From contig NW_008710315.1 of assembly GCF_000327385.1 (NCBI RefSeq), positions 1,295,613-1,359,612 on the forward strand: a stretch of 64,000 bases of DNA, written 5' to 3'. Within the stretch, counting starts at the first letter, position 1, and each line of letters starts with the position of its first letter. A program made the position numbers and the translations under genes. The stretch comes from Lottia gigantea. Taxonomy: Eukaryota > Mollusca > Gastropoda > Lottiidae. Below the pieces are notes generated by a model that had not been told where the DNA came from, did not search any database, and saw only the letters and a list, made by a program, of their open reading frames with translations. Of the stretch, positions 23,765 through 36,844 are shown in pieces.

Positions 23765-24585
23765 CGAATTTTATCATTTTCATTAAAGAAGCTATTTACA
23801 AAATTAAGAGCGACAAATCACGCCTTTATAATATAATGGACAATTGAAACGTTAAGCCCAGACCGTATGGATAGAAATTGTTGGGATTTATATATTATTC
23901 TATTGATATTGTTATTCTTTGTAACATTTAAAAAAGATTGCCTCTGGTCTTAGGTGGTTAATGGTTAATCTCTTAATACCATCTGAACAAACCTTCAATT
24001 TTTAATATTCAACTTCATTTATTATCCATCAACTTTTTTCATGTAGAATTTTTTTTTTATATTTCGTATTGAAAAAATCACACAGCTGTCGGTTTGAATA
24101 AAAGAGAAGGACAAATGTATTAACCCTGAGGGCCACCGAGTTTAAACAGAACAAAAGCGGATGTTAATGACTGAACAAAAGACAATGTAAGCTTCAAATG
24201 TTTCAAAACTTTATCTCCATTTCGTATTCAATCACTGGCTTGATTTGATTAGTTTTAAGTACATTTCAAATGTATCGGGTCTTTCCTTTCCTTGAAATGA
24301 CCATCAGTACATTATAAATCTAATCGATATTTTTACTTCGAAGAAGTGAAAGACTAAAAACGGACCCTTTCCACCTTAAACATTCATCAGTTTGTCTCAC
24401 TACCATAAGAACTGGTTGAACCAAAGTCAACGGGCCCCAACACCCACCAAAAAAAAAAAAATTAAAAAATTAAAAACAAATGTGTCGATGAAAGTTTGTA
24501 AAAGGTTAACACACAACATAAAATGGTTCCCAACTTTAATTGCTATGGCCCTACCAAGGATAATATTTTAGTATTGAATATATGT
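23765..24585. other. Intergenic, nothing recognised
   Basis: Includes a short repeat scrap at 24405-24450 ('actggttgaaccaaagtcaa') shared with 29160 and 7500. No gene is seen. Confidence 0.5.
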
Positions 24586-24586
24586 A

Positions 24587-24842
24587 AATTTTACTAGAAG
24601 TACTAGAAATGTATGAAAATCATATAATTCCTTTAAAATACTTTAAATTAGGAATTTTACTCACTATCTTTATATATATCTTTTCTATATATCACATTTT
24701 AACATTCAAACGCAGATAATTCTTGACAAACATGGATTTGAAGGCTCAAATTTGGACAGTAAGATGTGAACACTATTACTGATTAGCTCAGTTTAAAAAA
24801 AAAGCCAGTTTTTGAGACCAAAGTACGATTGGTAAAAAACGG
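24587..24842 (-). mobile_element. TTAA-type MITE, copy 4 (inverted)
   Basis: Reverse orientation of the 4593 element: 'gtgaacactattactgatt', 'gagaccaaagtacgattgg' and the 'atatatcttttctatatatc' core. Both terminal repeats are lost. Confidence 0.5.
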
Positions 24843-24844
24843 CC

Positions 24845-26212
24845 TACCTATCTTAATTGCCTTATTTCAGCTTCTAATTTCAGCTACGAATCTCGGCCTG
24901 TTTAGAAGTGACACGATTTTTGAGAAATTCCTGCATCGCCAACGATTTGACACTTTTGAGAAAGGGTCGCAAGATTTAGACTTTAGATTTTATCAATTGA
25001 CAACGTTTCATTTATAAAGCTAGTATGTGAAAATTGTCATGAACAAATATTCTCTATGCTTTTGAAAAAAAAATGTGATGTAAGTGTGGATTTGGTCATA
25101 AAACGATTGACTATTTCCCCAAATGACATACAATTTGATATATTATATTTGAGAATCAAAACCATTGAAATACCCTATAACCAATTACCCACCGTAATAA
25201 ATCCTTTAAATTTAATTTTGTATCCAAAATTGTTTTTGATTATGACAGGTGTTACACATAACTTTTTTTATCTTCTTTTTTTTATCCCTATTGTTTGTTC
25301 TACCATCTTTTGTCACTGACGAAATTTTAAAACCCCAGTATTTTACGCGTGCACGCTAAATAAATCAGACGTATCCGATTTTCGAAAAATTCAAATCTCA
25401 ACGATCGCTGTGTATTGGAATTTATATTATATTATAAAATCCTAATTTTCATTGAATGGGAAGTTGAAGGATATTTGGAGAATTAACTTATTAGATAGAT
25501 TACTATTTGATGAAAAATCGGATAAAATTCTAATAAAAATTCCTCCATACACGAAATTTAAGGTTCTTTTTGTGTTGTGGTCCATTTTTTATTTTCCACA
25601 ATATACTTTATTCTATACAAATATATTTTAGTAGTCTGCGACATTTGTTAGCGTGAAGCTGATGTTAACTTGCAAGCTAAGCTGTCCAAAATTATTTTTG
25701 ACAACTTTTCCTAATTAGTGACGTCACAAATACCAAGTTTTTGTTATGTTCATAACTCGATTCTTAGTATCTCAGAGTTTAAAATAAAATTGGAAGACAT
25801 CATCATTATTGAAGGTCAAGAAATTACTTGAAAATCAAAAGTTTTAACAAATACTTAACAATAGAGCGTTCACAAGACGAAAATTACAAATTGTGAGAAA
25901 ACGGTCATATTGTACTATTATTAACGTAGTGTAGTAAATTATGTTGTATGTACAATCTTTACTTTCCTTTTCTATTATCGTATCGACAACATCGTAGAAT
26001 TTCATGAATAATCTGATAAAATCGGCTTATCTCTGTCCAATAGTCTACACCAGATCAGCGTAAAGTAACTCGATACGTTGAGAACCATGTCAATTACTAC
26101 TATCTACTAATTTACTAACATTTTCATTTCCAATTATCTTCCACAATGACCTCAAATAATGGGAGCTCATTATCACTTACATCATTTCATCTACTCTATA
26201 TTGTTAACGATT
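24845..26212. other. AT-rich intergenic DNA
   Basis: Open frames at 24829-25319 have no recognisable family. No gene is supported. Confidence 0.5.
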
Positions 26213-26214
26213 AA

Positions 26215-26265
26215 ATAGAAAACGAAAGGGCAAAAGAGCGATCCTTGTCTTACACCGAGGTCATG
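26215..26265 (-). pseudogene. LINE reverse-transcriptase scrap
   Basis: On the minus strand the peptide GVRQGSLFCPFVF is followed by YLIVNNIE. This matches the reverse-transcriptase motif GVRQGxxLSPxLFxxxxNDI of non-LTR retrotransposons. The flanks carry stops in this frame, so only a fragment remains. The DNA 'ggtgtaagacaaggatcgct' is shared exactly with 41464 on the plus strand, which marks the two as one family. Confidence 0.5.
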
Positions 26266-26269
26266 GCTA

Positions 26270-29145
26270 TTGGATTTCATTATAATAGGCAAAATTTATG
26301 GTCGTTAGGTTTTTGAAAGTAAACTGTTTGAAAGTTTGATGGTTTATGAGGTACTTGTTTTGAAATGCAAGGTACTTATGTCATCAGGTGGATGGTCAAC
26401 TTGATTGATAAGTGCCATAATGTTGTTTTATCCATTGTGAAATACCTTGTCATTTTACGCCCCTATGGTAAAAGTAATGGAAACGAAAGTGTCAGAGACG
26501 AATTTGACGAGCGTTTTATGTCGATTTGAATGATAATCTTACGCTTCTTATCTAACTTTTTTTTTGTCTTGTCGTACATGAAGTAATATTATCGATGCTG
26601 ACAGAGCACGAAAACGATTGTAAGACAAAACAGAAAAACTTTCAATTGTTTGAAATTCATAAACAGAAAGGCTTTTATCCGCATTTTGAAATGCAGCAAT
26701 TAAAGCTCCAAATCCCATATGTTACCCACCTAAGAATAATTAACCATAATGATATATAATGATATATTAATACACAATGGGAAAATAATACAAACTGCTA
26801 ATATCAAACCGCTTCTCAATGTTATTTGGAATATTGTTAGCATGTGGAATTTATAAAGCTACAGATAAATTGTGGCGATTTTTAACTGCAGGGACTCTCG
26901 CTTTAGGTGACAGGACACCTTCGACAAACCTCTTCGTTGCACGATATCTACATATAAGTAACATCTTCATGCGAGGATCGCGAACCTGTGGGATTTCTCA
27001 CGCTTTAGGCATATCAATATGAAAAAGGTTAATATAAAAAATATAACCAAAATAAAATAGAAAACGATACCGGTCATGTTCGAACAATAAAGAATAATGG
27101 TATGTGGTGAATGTAGACTGTAAATTGATGTCCTCTGTTGTCCTGTCATCAGATCCGATATTCAACATTCCGTTAGGTTTCTCGTCTTCTCAAGACGATA
27201 TCATACATGCAGACAATAATGCCAGGAATGGTCATTCTAAGACAATTGGAATTCTTAGACATGTACCTCGATGATTTGGTCAGTCTCACGGTCCCGTACT
27301 TCGGCACTGATTATTCACATCGGTCACAGGAAACGGGCAGTCGTACCACCATAACGTCATTTGCAAAATGGGATAAGCATAATTCCTTTTCAGCAATGAC
27401 CGGTAACTTGATGGAATCTATGATGGGGTATATGACAAACATCTTTTCAATTTGACTAGCATTTTAATGCATACCAAAATAACGTCACTAGTCTTAGGTA
27501 TGAGATTTCACAAAAAGTCATGCCGAGTTGACAAGTCCAGCCAACCACGTCTTGGTTCTGCTGTAGACGAAAATGTGTTCTGCATTCTGATACAAACTGA
27601 AATCCAGCTGAGTAAATCCCGACCAGAATTTCACCCCAGGTCCTTGAGGTCAATAAAATAAATATGATCTTTTTATTCATAGTAAATCTCTTTCGCTTGA
27701 CCACATTAGTGTCCTGGGATAATTTCGGCCACAAATATGGCTTTTGGGGTGATGTCTAGGTGATGTCTATTTATGAAGCCGCGAACCATATTGTTCTGTG
27801 GTCCCCACTGCCTACTTAAACTGTTTTCAAATTAAAATAGTTCTTAAATTGGCTTAGTTAATATGTTGTTAAATAGCAATGTATTAATGATGTTTGACAA
27901 CACAGTAGTAGTCCCGTGACTAGGGTTTAAGTCTCGAGTACTTCTTGCATATTGTAAATGCATGGAGGCTACGATTAAAACTCTGGTCAGTCGAACACAC
28001 CATAAATGTGCAATGATGATTTTTTGCTGGAATATTAAGACTACTTCTATGTTTGCATACATGGCTTCAGTTTTGTGGTTCTTCTGTCCATTTCCTTTCA
28101 ATCTTTCTGTACTGCATATGTATCTGGGACACTTGTAGATTTAATGTGCAATACTCATGACATGTTAGGAACAATAGGATTGGACTGTAAATTTGAAAGT
28201 TGCAAATATAAGGAATAAATGCCTCCGATATACAAATACAGGTTAGAATATCTTTTTGGAATCCTTTAAATCCACCCAAAATGTCCATTTTCATCTTTAA
28301 AATGTCACCCCTAATTGAAGCCCGCCCATACGTTAACAAATATTGAAAGTATAATTATTGCTAACAAAATGAATACACCCCTATATTTACTGAACTAAAA
28401 ACGACCAGGTGTGTTAAAGTACCAGTACCACTAGCGTTTATATCATAAGTTCAAGCCAAAATATCAAGTATTGATAAACTGTCTAAGGTTACTTACATGC
28501 ATGAATGCTGTCGTGTTTTCGGTAGTAAAAAGACAGACATCTACGCTGCATTCTGTAGAGCACTGGACATTTTAAGTTTGCGAATTGTTTAAGCTACAAA
28601 TGTCATTCAATACCAAATGTAGGTTTGACAAGCAACGCAAGGTTCTATGCTTTTCCTTTTGAAACACCTGACACCACTTGATGTATCAACTGGGCATTTT
28701 GTATTTTTCAGAATTCTATGATTTATTGATATATTCATCAAATGATCTTAAATTTGACAACATTCATGTTTTACGTAGATATTTACCAAACACCTATAAT
28801 TAACCAAAATGTCTTGTATCGTCCTGACAATGTATAATTTTCAGCGGGTGTCTAATGTGGTCAATAATTGAACCACATTGAGATATAATGTTAATAATAA
28901 TGCCCCCATTCCGTTATTATCTATTTTCATCTAACCCCAACAATACTTATTATTCATATTTCAATGTCACCATCTAGCGGATGAATAATGTGTCAAAATC
29001 GTAAAGAATTGTATTTTACGCCTCACATGTCATCGTGGCTAAAATGGCAAAATTGGTGTGGACATTAAAGATACTATCTCAAGTGAAACTTAAAATCAAA
29101 CTAAATAAATAAAATGCGACAGACAAGGCTCGGTGCTATCATTAG
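26270..29145. other. Intergenic; one stretch with protein-like frames
   Basis: At 27130-27450 composition is more even and two overlapping frames read protein-like, one through 27207-27455 and one from an ATG near 27128 to a stop near 27280. Neither matches a family I know, and no clean splice sites were found, so no gene is called. The rest is AT-rich, with a tRNA-like scrap ('ctagggtttaagtctcgag') near 27918-27936. Confidence 0.5.
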
Positions 29146-29152
29146 CTCACAT

Positions 29153-29275
29153 ACTATAGGAACTGGTTGAACCAAGTCCACCCGTAAGTGGACCCCATCC
29201 CCAGAATGCAGGAGAACATTTTGAAAAAGTCCAAGGGCCCCCACTCATCCAGTTACGACACTGGGTAGGTATACG
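29153..29275 (+). repeat. Short interspersed repeat
   Basis: 'ggaactggttgaaccaagtc', 'cagaatgcaggagaacattt' and 'aagggcccccactcatcc' recur in related form at 7490-7610 and 24410-24445. It ends 'gttacgacactggg', reminiscent of a hAT terminus. The family is unnamed. Confidence 0.5.
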
Positions 29276-29641
29276 GTTTAGGTAATACAAATTAAAGAAG
29301 TCAATAGCGTGCCCCCCCCCCCCTTTTTTTTTAAATTATAAACATATTAAAAAGAATAATATGTATTTTGAAAACAGCGGCGTAACAAAATGTAAAAATG
29401 TATCCAGGAAGGCGGAGAATGCATCTAACGCAATTTTGCCATTGAAAGTAGAATATAGAATAAATTTTGATCTTTTTCATTCCCCCCTATCCTCCCATAA
29501 ATATGCCACTGAAGGTGCTGCAAATAGTCTTTATGTGTTAAAAAGGTATGTCTACAAAAGCTCACGAATTAGTTTCAGGAGACAAAAAGTGTATAGGCCT
29601 AAACACTCCGGAATGGTGGTGGATATTTTCGCAATCTTAGT

Positions 29642-29908
29642 TCTTGACTATGGAAGGCGGAATGGCATTTTATTCAATGTTCTTCATTGCAATTTTTGGC
29701 AAAGATTCTATTACTTCAATAATTGGAAAACCGAATGTTTATCAAAGAATGTTCATTTTCGGTACAAATTAAGATTTTTGTATACAGATGTCAATTTTCA
29801 GTAACAAATGTTGCATTAAGCGTGCAAAGTAAGAGATAAAAATTTAGAATTAAGAAGTAAGTAATAGCAATGAAGAACATTGAATAACAAACCATTCCGC
29901 CTTCCATT
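29642..29908. repeat. Imperfect inverted repeat with about 185-bp loop
   Basis: 'actatggaaggcggaatggc' through 'caatgttcttcattgc' (29647-29690) faces its near-complement at 29877-29908 ('gcaatgaagaacattgaata' and 'ccattccgccttccat'). A 147-residue open frame (29361-29804) overlaps the left arm but resembles no protein family. Confidence 0.5.
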
Positions 29909-29919
29909 CTTGACGGCTT

Positions 29920-31150
29920 CTCATCAAAGACCAGTATAATAGATATTTAAAATATGTTAATCGCAATGAAATAGATTTAAAATTCAATAACCAACATGTT
30001 TTTATTATAAAAAAAACCCAAACAATCTTGAAACCGGTAGGGCCATATTGTACATAAGTATAAAATGACGTAATAACTAAGTAGAAAGGCGGGAAAGTTT
30101 AAACAAGTAGATTTGTTATGGGTTATTAGACTTGCAGCCCTCAGGTCTTCCTGTCCTGTATTCTAAGTTTTTATCGTTTGATCTGCTGTACCATATTCAG
30201 TAACAGACTGTTTTTAAATATTTATTGATATGTATGTATACTTTGATGTCTTCAAACTTATAGTAACAATGAAGCCTCTACAGAAAACAAATGTATAGAC
30301 ATTAAAAGCTAACTAGGGATTTTTTCTATGAGGCAAAAACCTTGTTGTCATCTTAACGCGTTCGTGAAACTTCAAACATTAACCACTTTCACCGTAGAAT
30401 CAAATAAACGATATATTTAGCGGATATCAGATCTATATTTTATTAAATTAAAATTCGTCATGAGGCTTTTTTACGCCTGGAAGAATTAACGCAATTATAA
30501 CGAAACTACTGATAACGTTTGATTTATTTTGGTATAAAATTTGACTAAGATTATTTCATTATACGAAAGACGATCGCCGATTGCTTAATTTAGTCATTTA
30601 AAACATTGTTGTTATAATAATTAATATTTTAGTGTCAGTATGTTGGATTATAATTCAAATAAATGACTTTAACCTGAAAATTGTTCATACACTTTGTGAC
30701 GTGCTTTGTAAAAGTATTTTTTCCGAAAACTGTACCTTATTTTGGACAAATAGTTGAGATTGTAATTCGAATAAAAGACTCACGATCTTCACATAGATTG
30801 CAATCAGTCATTACAATAGTGAATACCACTACCTTTTCTCACCAAGATTCCGGCTTGACATTATTAATAATCACAGTACCCAAACAAACTAACAAACATT
30901 GACCTCTTATCAATAACCTCCAAAAATGAGCAGGGGTCAAAAATTTTCTGAGATTTCTTGATAGATAATATAAATATCAACAAATGCCTTCTGTTTAAGA
31001 TGATGGGTCTCAGCAAGGCGCAACTATTAGCTAGCCTCTTTCTATATATACCGCCGATGGCCTCGCGATTAAACTGTCAAGACCAACAATTTCAAATTTC
31101 TATAATGACTCATTTACAAACCTAAAATCATAAAAATAATCAAACTGACC
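29920..31150. other. AT-rich intergenic DNA
   Basis: No gene, RNA or nameable repeat was seen. Confidence 0.5.
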
Positions 31151-31155
31151 CCAAC

Positions 31156-31299
31156 AGATTAGAGAAGTGACCAGTGGTCAAGTTTAACTGGTCATCATCT
31201 TCTAACTGACTGAACATTGTTTGTAGGAAATAATGAATCAGATTTTACAGGTGAATTATAAGATGTTTGTTTCTATTATAATCACGTTTAAAATCTTGT
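31156..31299 (+). repeat. 144-bp repeat with an inverted twin 7.4 kb away
   Basis: From 'agattagagaagtgaccag' to 'cacgtttaaaatcttgt' this matches the reverse complement of 38641-38783 with only a few differences. No terminal repeat or coding capacity is seen, so the mechanism (mobile element or inverted duplication) is open. Confidence 0.5.
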
Positions 31300-32275
31300 C
31301 TTGAACTTTAATGATAAAATTTCTCATATTTGCAATATTCGGCTCCTAATGATAGCTGGTGCCCTGTGACCTAGGCAAATGTTCTCCAATACGCTTTAAC
31401 ATTATATTTTACCGTTCGACTTGGTGTAAGAGTCACAGACCCTTGAAAAACTGACAACCCTACTTCCTTCGATCGTTAAAGAAATGTTGGTGGGAGAAAA
31501 TCTGGTACATTCATTTTTATATTAACACGTGGAGCTTTGTTTTCATTGAGGTTGGTAATTTATCATCGTAACTACTGGTTCCATTTCATTGGAATTGCAG
31601 TAAATGCTCCACATTAAAATTTTTGGGTACACTGTGGAATTCGGTGGGATTTTGCACCATTCATCTTTGAGTTCAAATGTATAAACGATCTTGTCTAACT
31701 GAATAAGTAAATCTATTTTGTGCATATCAATAGCTTTTTTTTTTATCGATTTTCGGAAGTCTGCCTTCGGCTTTTACATACAACTGGATTTCCCAATAAC
31801 TTTAATCCATGCCCACGATAAAAAGACTTTAATAGCAGGATATATATGTCATATAACCCTCATAAAAATATTATATAGGAGAGATACACAGCTCGTACAA
31901 TAAGAGGATCAGTTAAGGCTTAGAGAAGACATGGTAAAACACGACTACAGGTCCTAGAGACAATGAGACCAGACAGATGCTGTGTCTTAAAATCTTCTAT
32001 CTCATGATCCCTGGTATCTTGGAAGATGATCCTCATCCTCGTAATGACCGCTTCAGCATCCGTTTTGCATTAGGAATTTGCCATTTTCGAATCTTTGTGG
32101 CTTAGAATGATTTTGGCTATAATTTTCTTAGGTGTACATTTCCAAGTTCTCTGGGAAAATATGCCACTTTTGAAGTAGGTGTAGATAGTTCTGGATCTTT
32201 AATGGACCATTCCAAATCATGTGTTCCTTCCAGCCTTCGGCGTCGTTTCTGTACGACAGTGAACTCATTTTAAAG
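31300..32275. other. Intergenic, nothing recognised
   Basis: Open frames at 31543-31903 lack any signature. Confidence 0.5.
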
Positions 32276-32281
32276 GCGTTT

Positions 32282-32452
32282 AAACTAGAAGACTTACTCT
32301 TAGTCTCAGACCCAGCCTCCTACCCCCTCGTGGCCCCGAAAGGAAGTTTTTCGGGCAAAAATCTAAGTTAGCGATTCGGGCAATCTCAGATATCTCCCCC
32401 CCCCCCCCCCCCCCCCCACCCTCGGACGTAAACCTGGCTTTTCTACTGACTT
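32282..32452 (-). mobile_element. hAT-type MITE relative with a C22 run
   Basis: Carries 'gaaagga agtttttcgggc', 'gattcgggcaatctcagata' and 'cggacgtaaacctggc', the inverted family body seen at 46824-46960. A run of 22 C fills 32396-32417, at a point where other copies have a shorter purine/pyrimidine tract. Ends are decayed ('cctggcttttctactgac'). Confidence 0.5.
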
Positions 32453-32454
32453 AT

Positions 32455-34085
32455 AACAGAACCGCACAGGCCTATAATTTAGCTCACTTATTTCTTTCTG
32501 GTAAAAAAAATTCTTGTTTTGGGTATATTCTTTGACAAAAAAATTTTTGTTTAAGATGTATTCTTCGACTAACACCCTGGGCGTTTCCAACTCATCTTGT
32601 CTTACCATTCTCTACTTTTATACTTATTGTAACAACAAAAAACCCAAATCTGCAAGTTTGAATGTTTTGTCTTTCGAACTCGTGGCACTTTGATCCCTTA
32701 CCACCTTCTGTAATCCTACCTATTAACGGTAAATATAGGTCTTAGTGTCGCTGTCTCTCCATGCTATTGATGTTTGACAAGCTTAATCTTCGTGAAATTG
32801 ACATGGACCTACCAGAATTCTTAATTAATATAGTCGTTAGTGTCTTCATGGTTGTATCAAACTATAGCTTATGTCCAGGAATTTTGAGCCTGCACCTGCA
32901 AGTGACAAGCAAATCTGACAGGTTGGATTTTTGTTGAGGTTTGTGCATAATTTTATCGAATGACAGTAACAATGGTCATAATAATTATGATAGTAAAGGA
33001 CCAAACAGTCATGGGAATAGAATACAGACAAGATTTTTTCAACACTATTGTCTATAAGTATGACGTCACTATCGCAAACTACCACTATGGCATATTCAAC
33101 GTATCCGATTCCGTCTGTTCGATTCAGACCAGAATTGGAACAGAAGGAACCTGTTTAGAGCTCACCAATCGAGCGACACCTTGATGTTGAGTGTTCTGTC
33201 TCCAATAGAAACACAAAAGACCAAGAATGCGAACATGCAAATAACTTCCTTAACAATTACTACATTGATGTTAACATGTTTATATTCTGAAATAACGGCT
33301 GTACCTGTTAATTCGTTTTCCTTTGTTCGTTGTTTGAAAATGAAATCAATTGCTATGTTTGGTTATGTTCATTTAAGAGTTGGATTACAATATCCATGAA
33401 GTAGTGAACATTACCGATAGTGATCGACCAGTCTCAATAATTACTGGTATGTTCAATACTCGCTAATTAAATCCCAATGTTAAGGAGCAGCCCGTAAAAA
33501 ATGAGATAATCCTGGGTTAAGTTTTAAAACTTTGATCTTACTCCAATGGTTAATCATCTAGTAATAATGTCGGCTTAACATCAAAGACAAGCATCTTTTT
33601 ATTTCTTTAAGATTAAAAGTTACAAGTCAAAATTTATCTACCGTAAAATTTAAACACATAAATTTCAGTCATGAATGGCCTTTTTTTAACTGTGGAACGT
33701 TACGAAATAGGATATGTACAATTGATTTAATTTGTTCTTTGTTCGAATTTTTCACTTCGTATGTCGAAGTCATTAGATAATTTATAGCCGCTAAATTCGT
33801 AATTTTTTCTGAACGCATCATTAAATTCGTAAAATTGGCCTCTTGAATGTGCTGGATTGTCAAATGATTGGCAATGTTAGATTTGAATACAGATGGAAGT
33901 GAACTTTTGTAATTCTTGTCCGAAATACTTTTCGAAATTTAAACAGGGAAGACCTCCTGGCGAGTGAGCAAGCGTTTTGCTCTCACATTTTCAAAGAACA
34001 AAGCAAGATATTTTTTTCCTCAAGAAAATTCAATCAACATTTTTTCAATATGATCAATAAAATTTAATATTTAATGCAGACTCTT
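32455..34085. other. Intergenic, nothing recognised
   Basis: Open frames at 32846-33399 and 33669-33863 show no family resemblance, splice sites or repeats. Confidence 0.5.
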
Positions 34086-34092
34086 TCAACTT

Positions 34093-34170
34093 TTGGGTGG
34101 TATTCGCCAAGGAGACGTTATCAAGCCCTTCATCTTTCTTTTTACAATACATGTAATATTAACTACTTTA
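34093..34170 (+). pseudogene. LINE reverse-transcriptase scrap, second family
   Basis: The frame reads GGIRQGDVIKPFIFLFTIHV, close to the reverse-transcriptase motif GIRQGDxISPxLFxxxxDxI. Nothing recognisable as reverse transcriptase follows. It is the remnant of a non-LTR retrotransposon; the motif DNA differs from the scraps at 26215 and 41464. Confidence 0.5.
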
Positions 34171-34174
34171 AAAA

Positions 34175-35078
34175 TCATAAGTTTTCAAGAACTCTCACGC
34201 TGCGTTCGACAAAATGTCAGATATCGCTCTTGGATTAGCATTGATATGACACATTATTATGCTAAGTACATGGGCAGGTTCATGATTTTGCATATATACG
34301 TCGGAAGTCAAACATCAAACGCTGAGTGATTTTCTATGGAAAGGTTTTCAATTATATGTAAAGCTGTCGAAATTTGGACAGAAACATAATAATGCTATGT
34401 AGTGACACTTATTTAAATCCTTTCTTTGAACGACACTTCTCTGGACATTTGATGGACAATTAGGACAGGTGACCCTCCTTTAACTACCACTGCCTTCTTT
34501 ACTTGTGTATATCAATATAGGCTACGCTTAATTAAATTTATTGGACGTCTCATAGTTTAAGACGGAAATGAAGACGGAAATAGAACCAAAGTTAACTTAA
34601 AAATCAAAATAAGTGCTCTTGAAGGTACTTATTACAAGTCAGACACTAAGCAAATATGAGTAAGGTGGCTTTTTTGTTTCATAGGAGTGAAAGTGGAATT
34701 AGAGTTTTAAAATAAAGTTCTTGCAGCAGCTTTTTATTTTATTTCGAACTGTCAAGGGATCTTTAACGCACAAATTTAACGCACAAAGCCATTGGACCTC
34801 GATTTCTTGTCCATGACAGCCTCCCCCAATCCCTCGACCTGCAACAATAACAGTCATAAAACCGAGTAAAAGGTAGGTAGGTAGATGACAAGTTAACGTT
34901 CGCTTTCAGCGGATGCTGATATCGCAAACTAGGTAGTTGTTGGTAGTCGTAGTAGTTGGATTGGTTCAAATTGGATGATTCTGTGATGTTGGTTTAATTG
35001 TTGATTTTTCGTTAGATCTGGTCGGGTTTAATGACCGAGTAAAACAAAAACATCACAATTTATACATAGACCTCGAAG
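34175..35078. other. Intergenic with SINE scrap and inverted-repeat arm
   Basis: A SINE scrap lies at about 34748-34848 ('caagggatctttaacgcac', 'catgacagcctcccccaatc'). The stretch 34872-34945 is the inverted partner of 49338-49420 (listed separately). No gene is seen. Confidence 0.5.
34872..34945 (+). repeat. Repeat arm paired with 49338-49420
   Basis: 'ggtaggtagatgacaagtta', 'cgttcgctttcagcggatgc' and 'gcaaactaggtagttgttgg' are found in reverse complement near 49340-49415. The (ggta)n end faces (aacc)n in the partner, suggesting a microsatellite-tailed element such as a SINE or LINE 3' end. Confidence 0.5.
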
Positions 35079-35087
35079 TGACATAGC

Positions 35088-35186
35088 CAGTGGCGGAGCC
35101 CTAGTTATGAGATTTTTGCTGGGGCTGTGAGGGGGGGGGGGATCGACTGCCCCCTCTGCCCCTCCCCCCTTTTGGCTACGCCACTG
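35088..35186 (+). mobile_element. Complete hAT-type MITE with 8-bp target duplication
   Basis: A 99-bp element runs from CAGTGGCGGAGCC to GGCTACGCCACTG. It is flanked by GACATAGC at 35080-35087 and 35187-35194, a perfect 8-bp duplication. An 11-G tract lies inside. It is the cleanest insertion in the window and types the family seen also at 6850, 32282, 46824 and 54170. Confidence 0.5.
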
Positions 35187-35196
35187 GACATAGCCT

Positions 35197-36835
35197 AATA
35201 CTGGTTAAGTTTAAAATATCGCCTATATTTCAAAAACATTCAAATGTTCCTTGATTTAACCACGTGCTTAGAAACGTTGATTATACAGCTAGCAATATGT
35301 TCCAGATGGTACCTAATTCATTTCATTTTCTACTATTTCAAATCCCGGCTCATCTCAGGACCTCAAATTACTGGTTCGACTTAACCTCCCGTGACACTCA
35401 ATTTCTCCTACTATTGTCCAAACATTGGACTCTGTATGATGCCAATATAATTGAAGACGAAAATTATTCTTTAAGGGACGCAATCAAAATATTCCAGATG
35501 ACAGCCCAAAGATGTTTTTTCTGATTACATTAAGTTTAATGGACTGGTTCTATAATTATTTTAGATGGATTCTTTTCTTTGGTTGTTGCACAAAAATGGA
35601 AAATCGATTTTCCAATTGTTTGAACTAGTAAATATTGATATGATATTCATTGTCTTTTGCACTATTTACATGCCAAGATATATTCTGCTATCTGTGCCTG
35701 GCCATTCCATCAGCTTTATAATGCATGCTAATCTTAAAGATGGGTTCCCTTATTTTCATTTATGAAAATAAAAATGCTAATACTTATATGAATAGAAAGT
35801 AGAGGTGTTCTAATGACGTGGAAAAATACCAGTTTGTCTCACATGTCCATAATTAATTCATAATAAGCTAAATTAGAAGAGAATTACCAGTAGAATTCCA
35901 ATGAGTGACCGATCAAGAAAGGTCAAAAAGTCCTTTTTCATTCCTTTTCATTAAGGGACATTTATGATTGGTCAAAACTCTTAATATATGCAATACGAGC
36001 ATTATGATATGATTAAGAATACATGATAATTCATTAGAAACACCAAATAATAGTTTGCTTTTTTTGACACTAAAAAATAAGGCCTTAAGGCCCATTTTAT
36101 TTTGTTAATATTGAACCAAATGATGATGTAATGGATACTTACTGAAGACATTATTCCTTAAAATCTCTTTACTCGGCAGAACAGTTTTTACGTGTTTATC
36201 GATCCCGAAAGGAGTGACATTAATACATTATTTTCTCATAATAGTATAATGTTTGCCTCATATCTCGTAGTACGTAAATATCAGTTGCTTCTCAGAGGCA
36301 TCATTGTCAGTATTTAAACTTCAAATACACAAATTTCATTAAGCAATAGTCATTTTCAAAATATTATCACCACCAGCAGCAGGTGTGACTCAACCATCGA
36401 CCAGATTGACAATATAAATACCATAATTCAATATAAACCCAACCGAAATTTGACTCGCCTGTGTCAATAAATGTCTTGTTTTTCGATCCACCTGCAAGGA
36501 TTTAGCTAAGACTGTGGTAATAAAGATGAGTCGCCAATTAAACAGTTATCAAGCCGAGACGTGTGTTTAGACAATACTGAGAAAGTTAAAATGTCAGCTA
36601 AGGTTAAGTCGCACCAGTAACTTCAGTGCCCCTGAAGCCAAGAGGAAGTTAGAGAACGGGGGTATATTAATCTCCCATCTGCTGGGAAGAACTCGATTGA
36701 CCTTGAACTTGGCCCCAAATGAGATTATTATTACAGAGTTCAAGTAAATAAAACATTTTGAATTGCTGCCTACTTTAATTGTGTATCTTATGAACTCAAA
36801 ATCTATTCTCTGTGCAATTGAATAGTACAAATCAG
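35197..36835. other. AT-rich intergenic DNA
   Basis: Frames at 35264-35524 and 35565-35765 have no family resemblance. No gene is supported. Confidence 0.5.
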
Positions 36836-36844
36836 AAGCTGGCA

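Noticed and set aside
29361-29804. 147-residue open frame
   Set aside because: No family resemblance and it overlaps an inverted repeat; treated as chance or repeat-derived.
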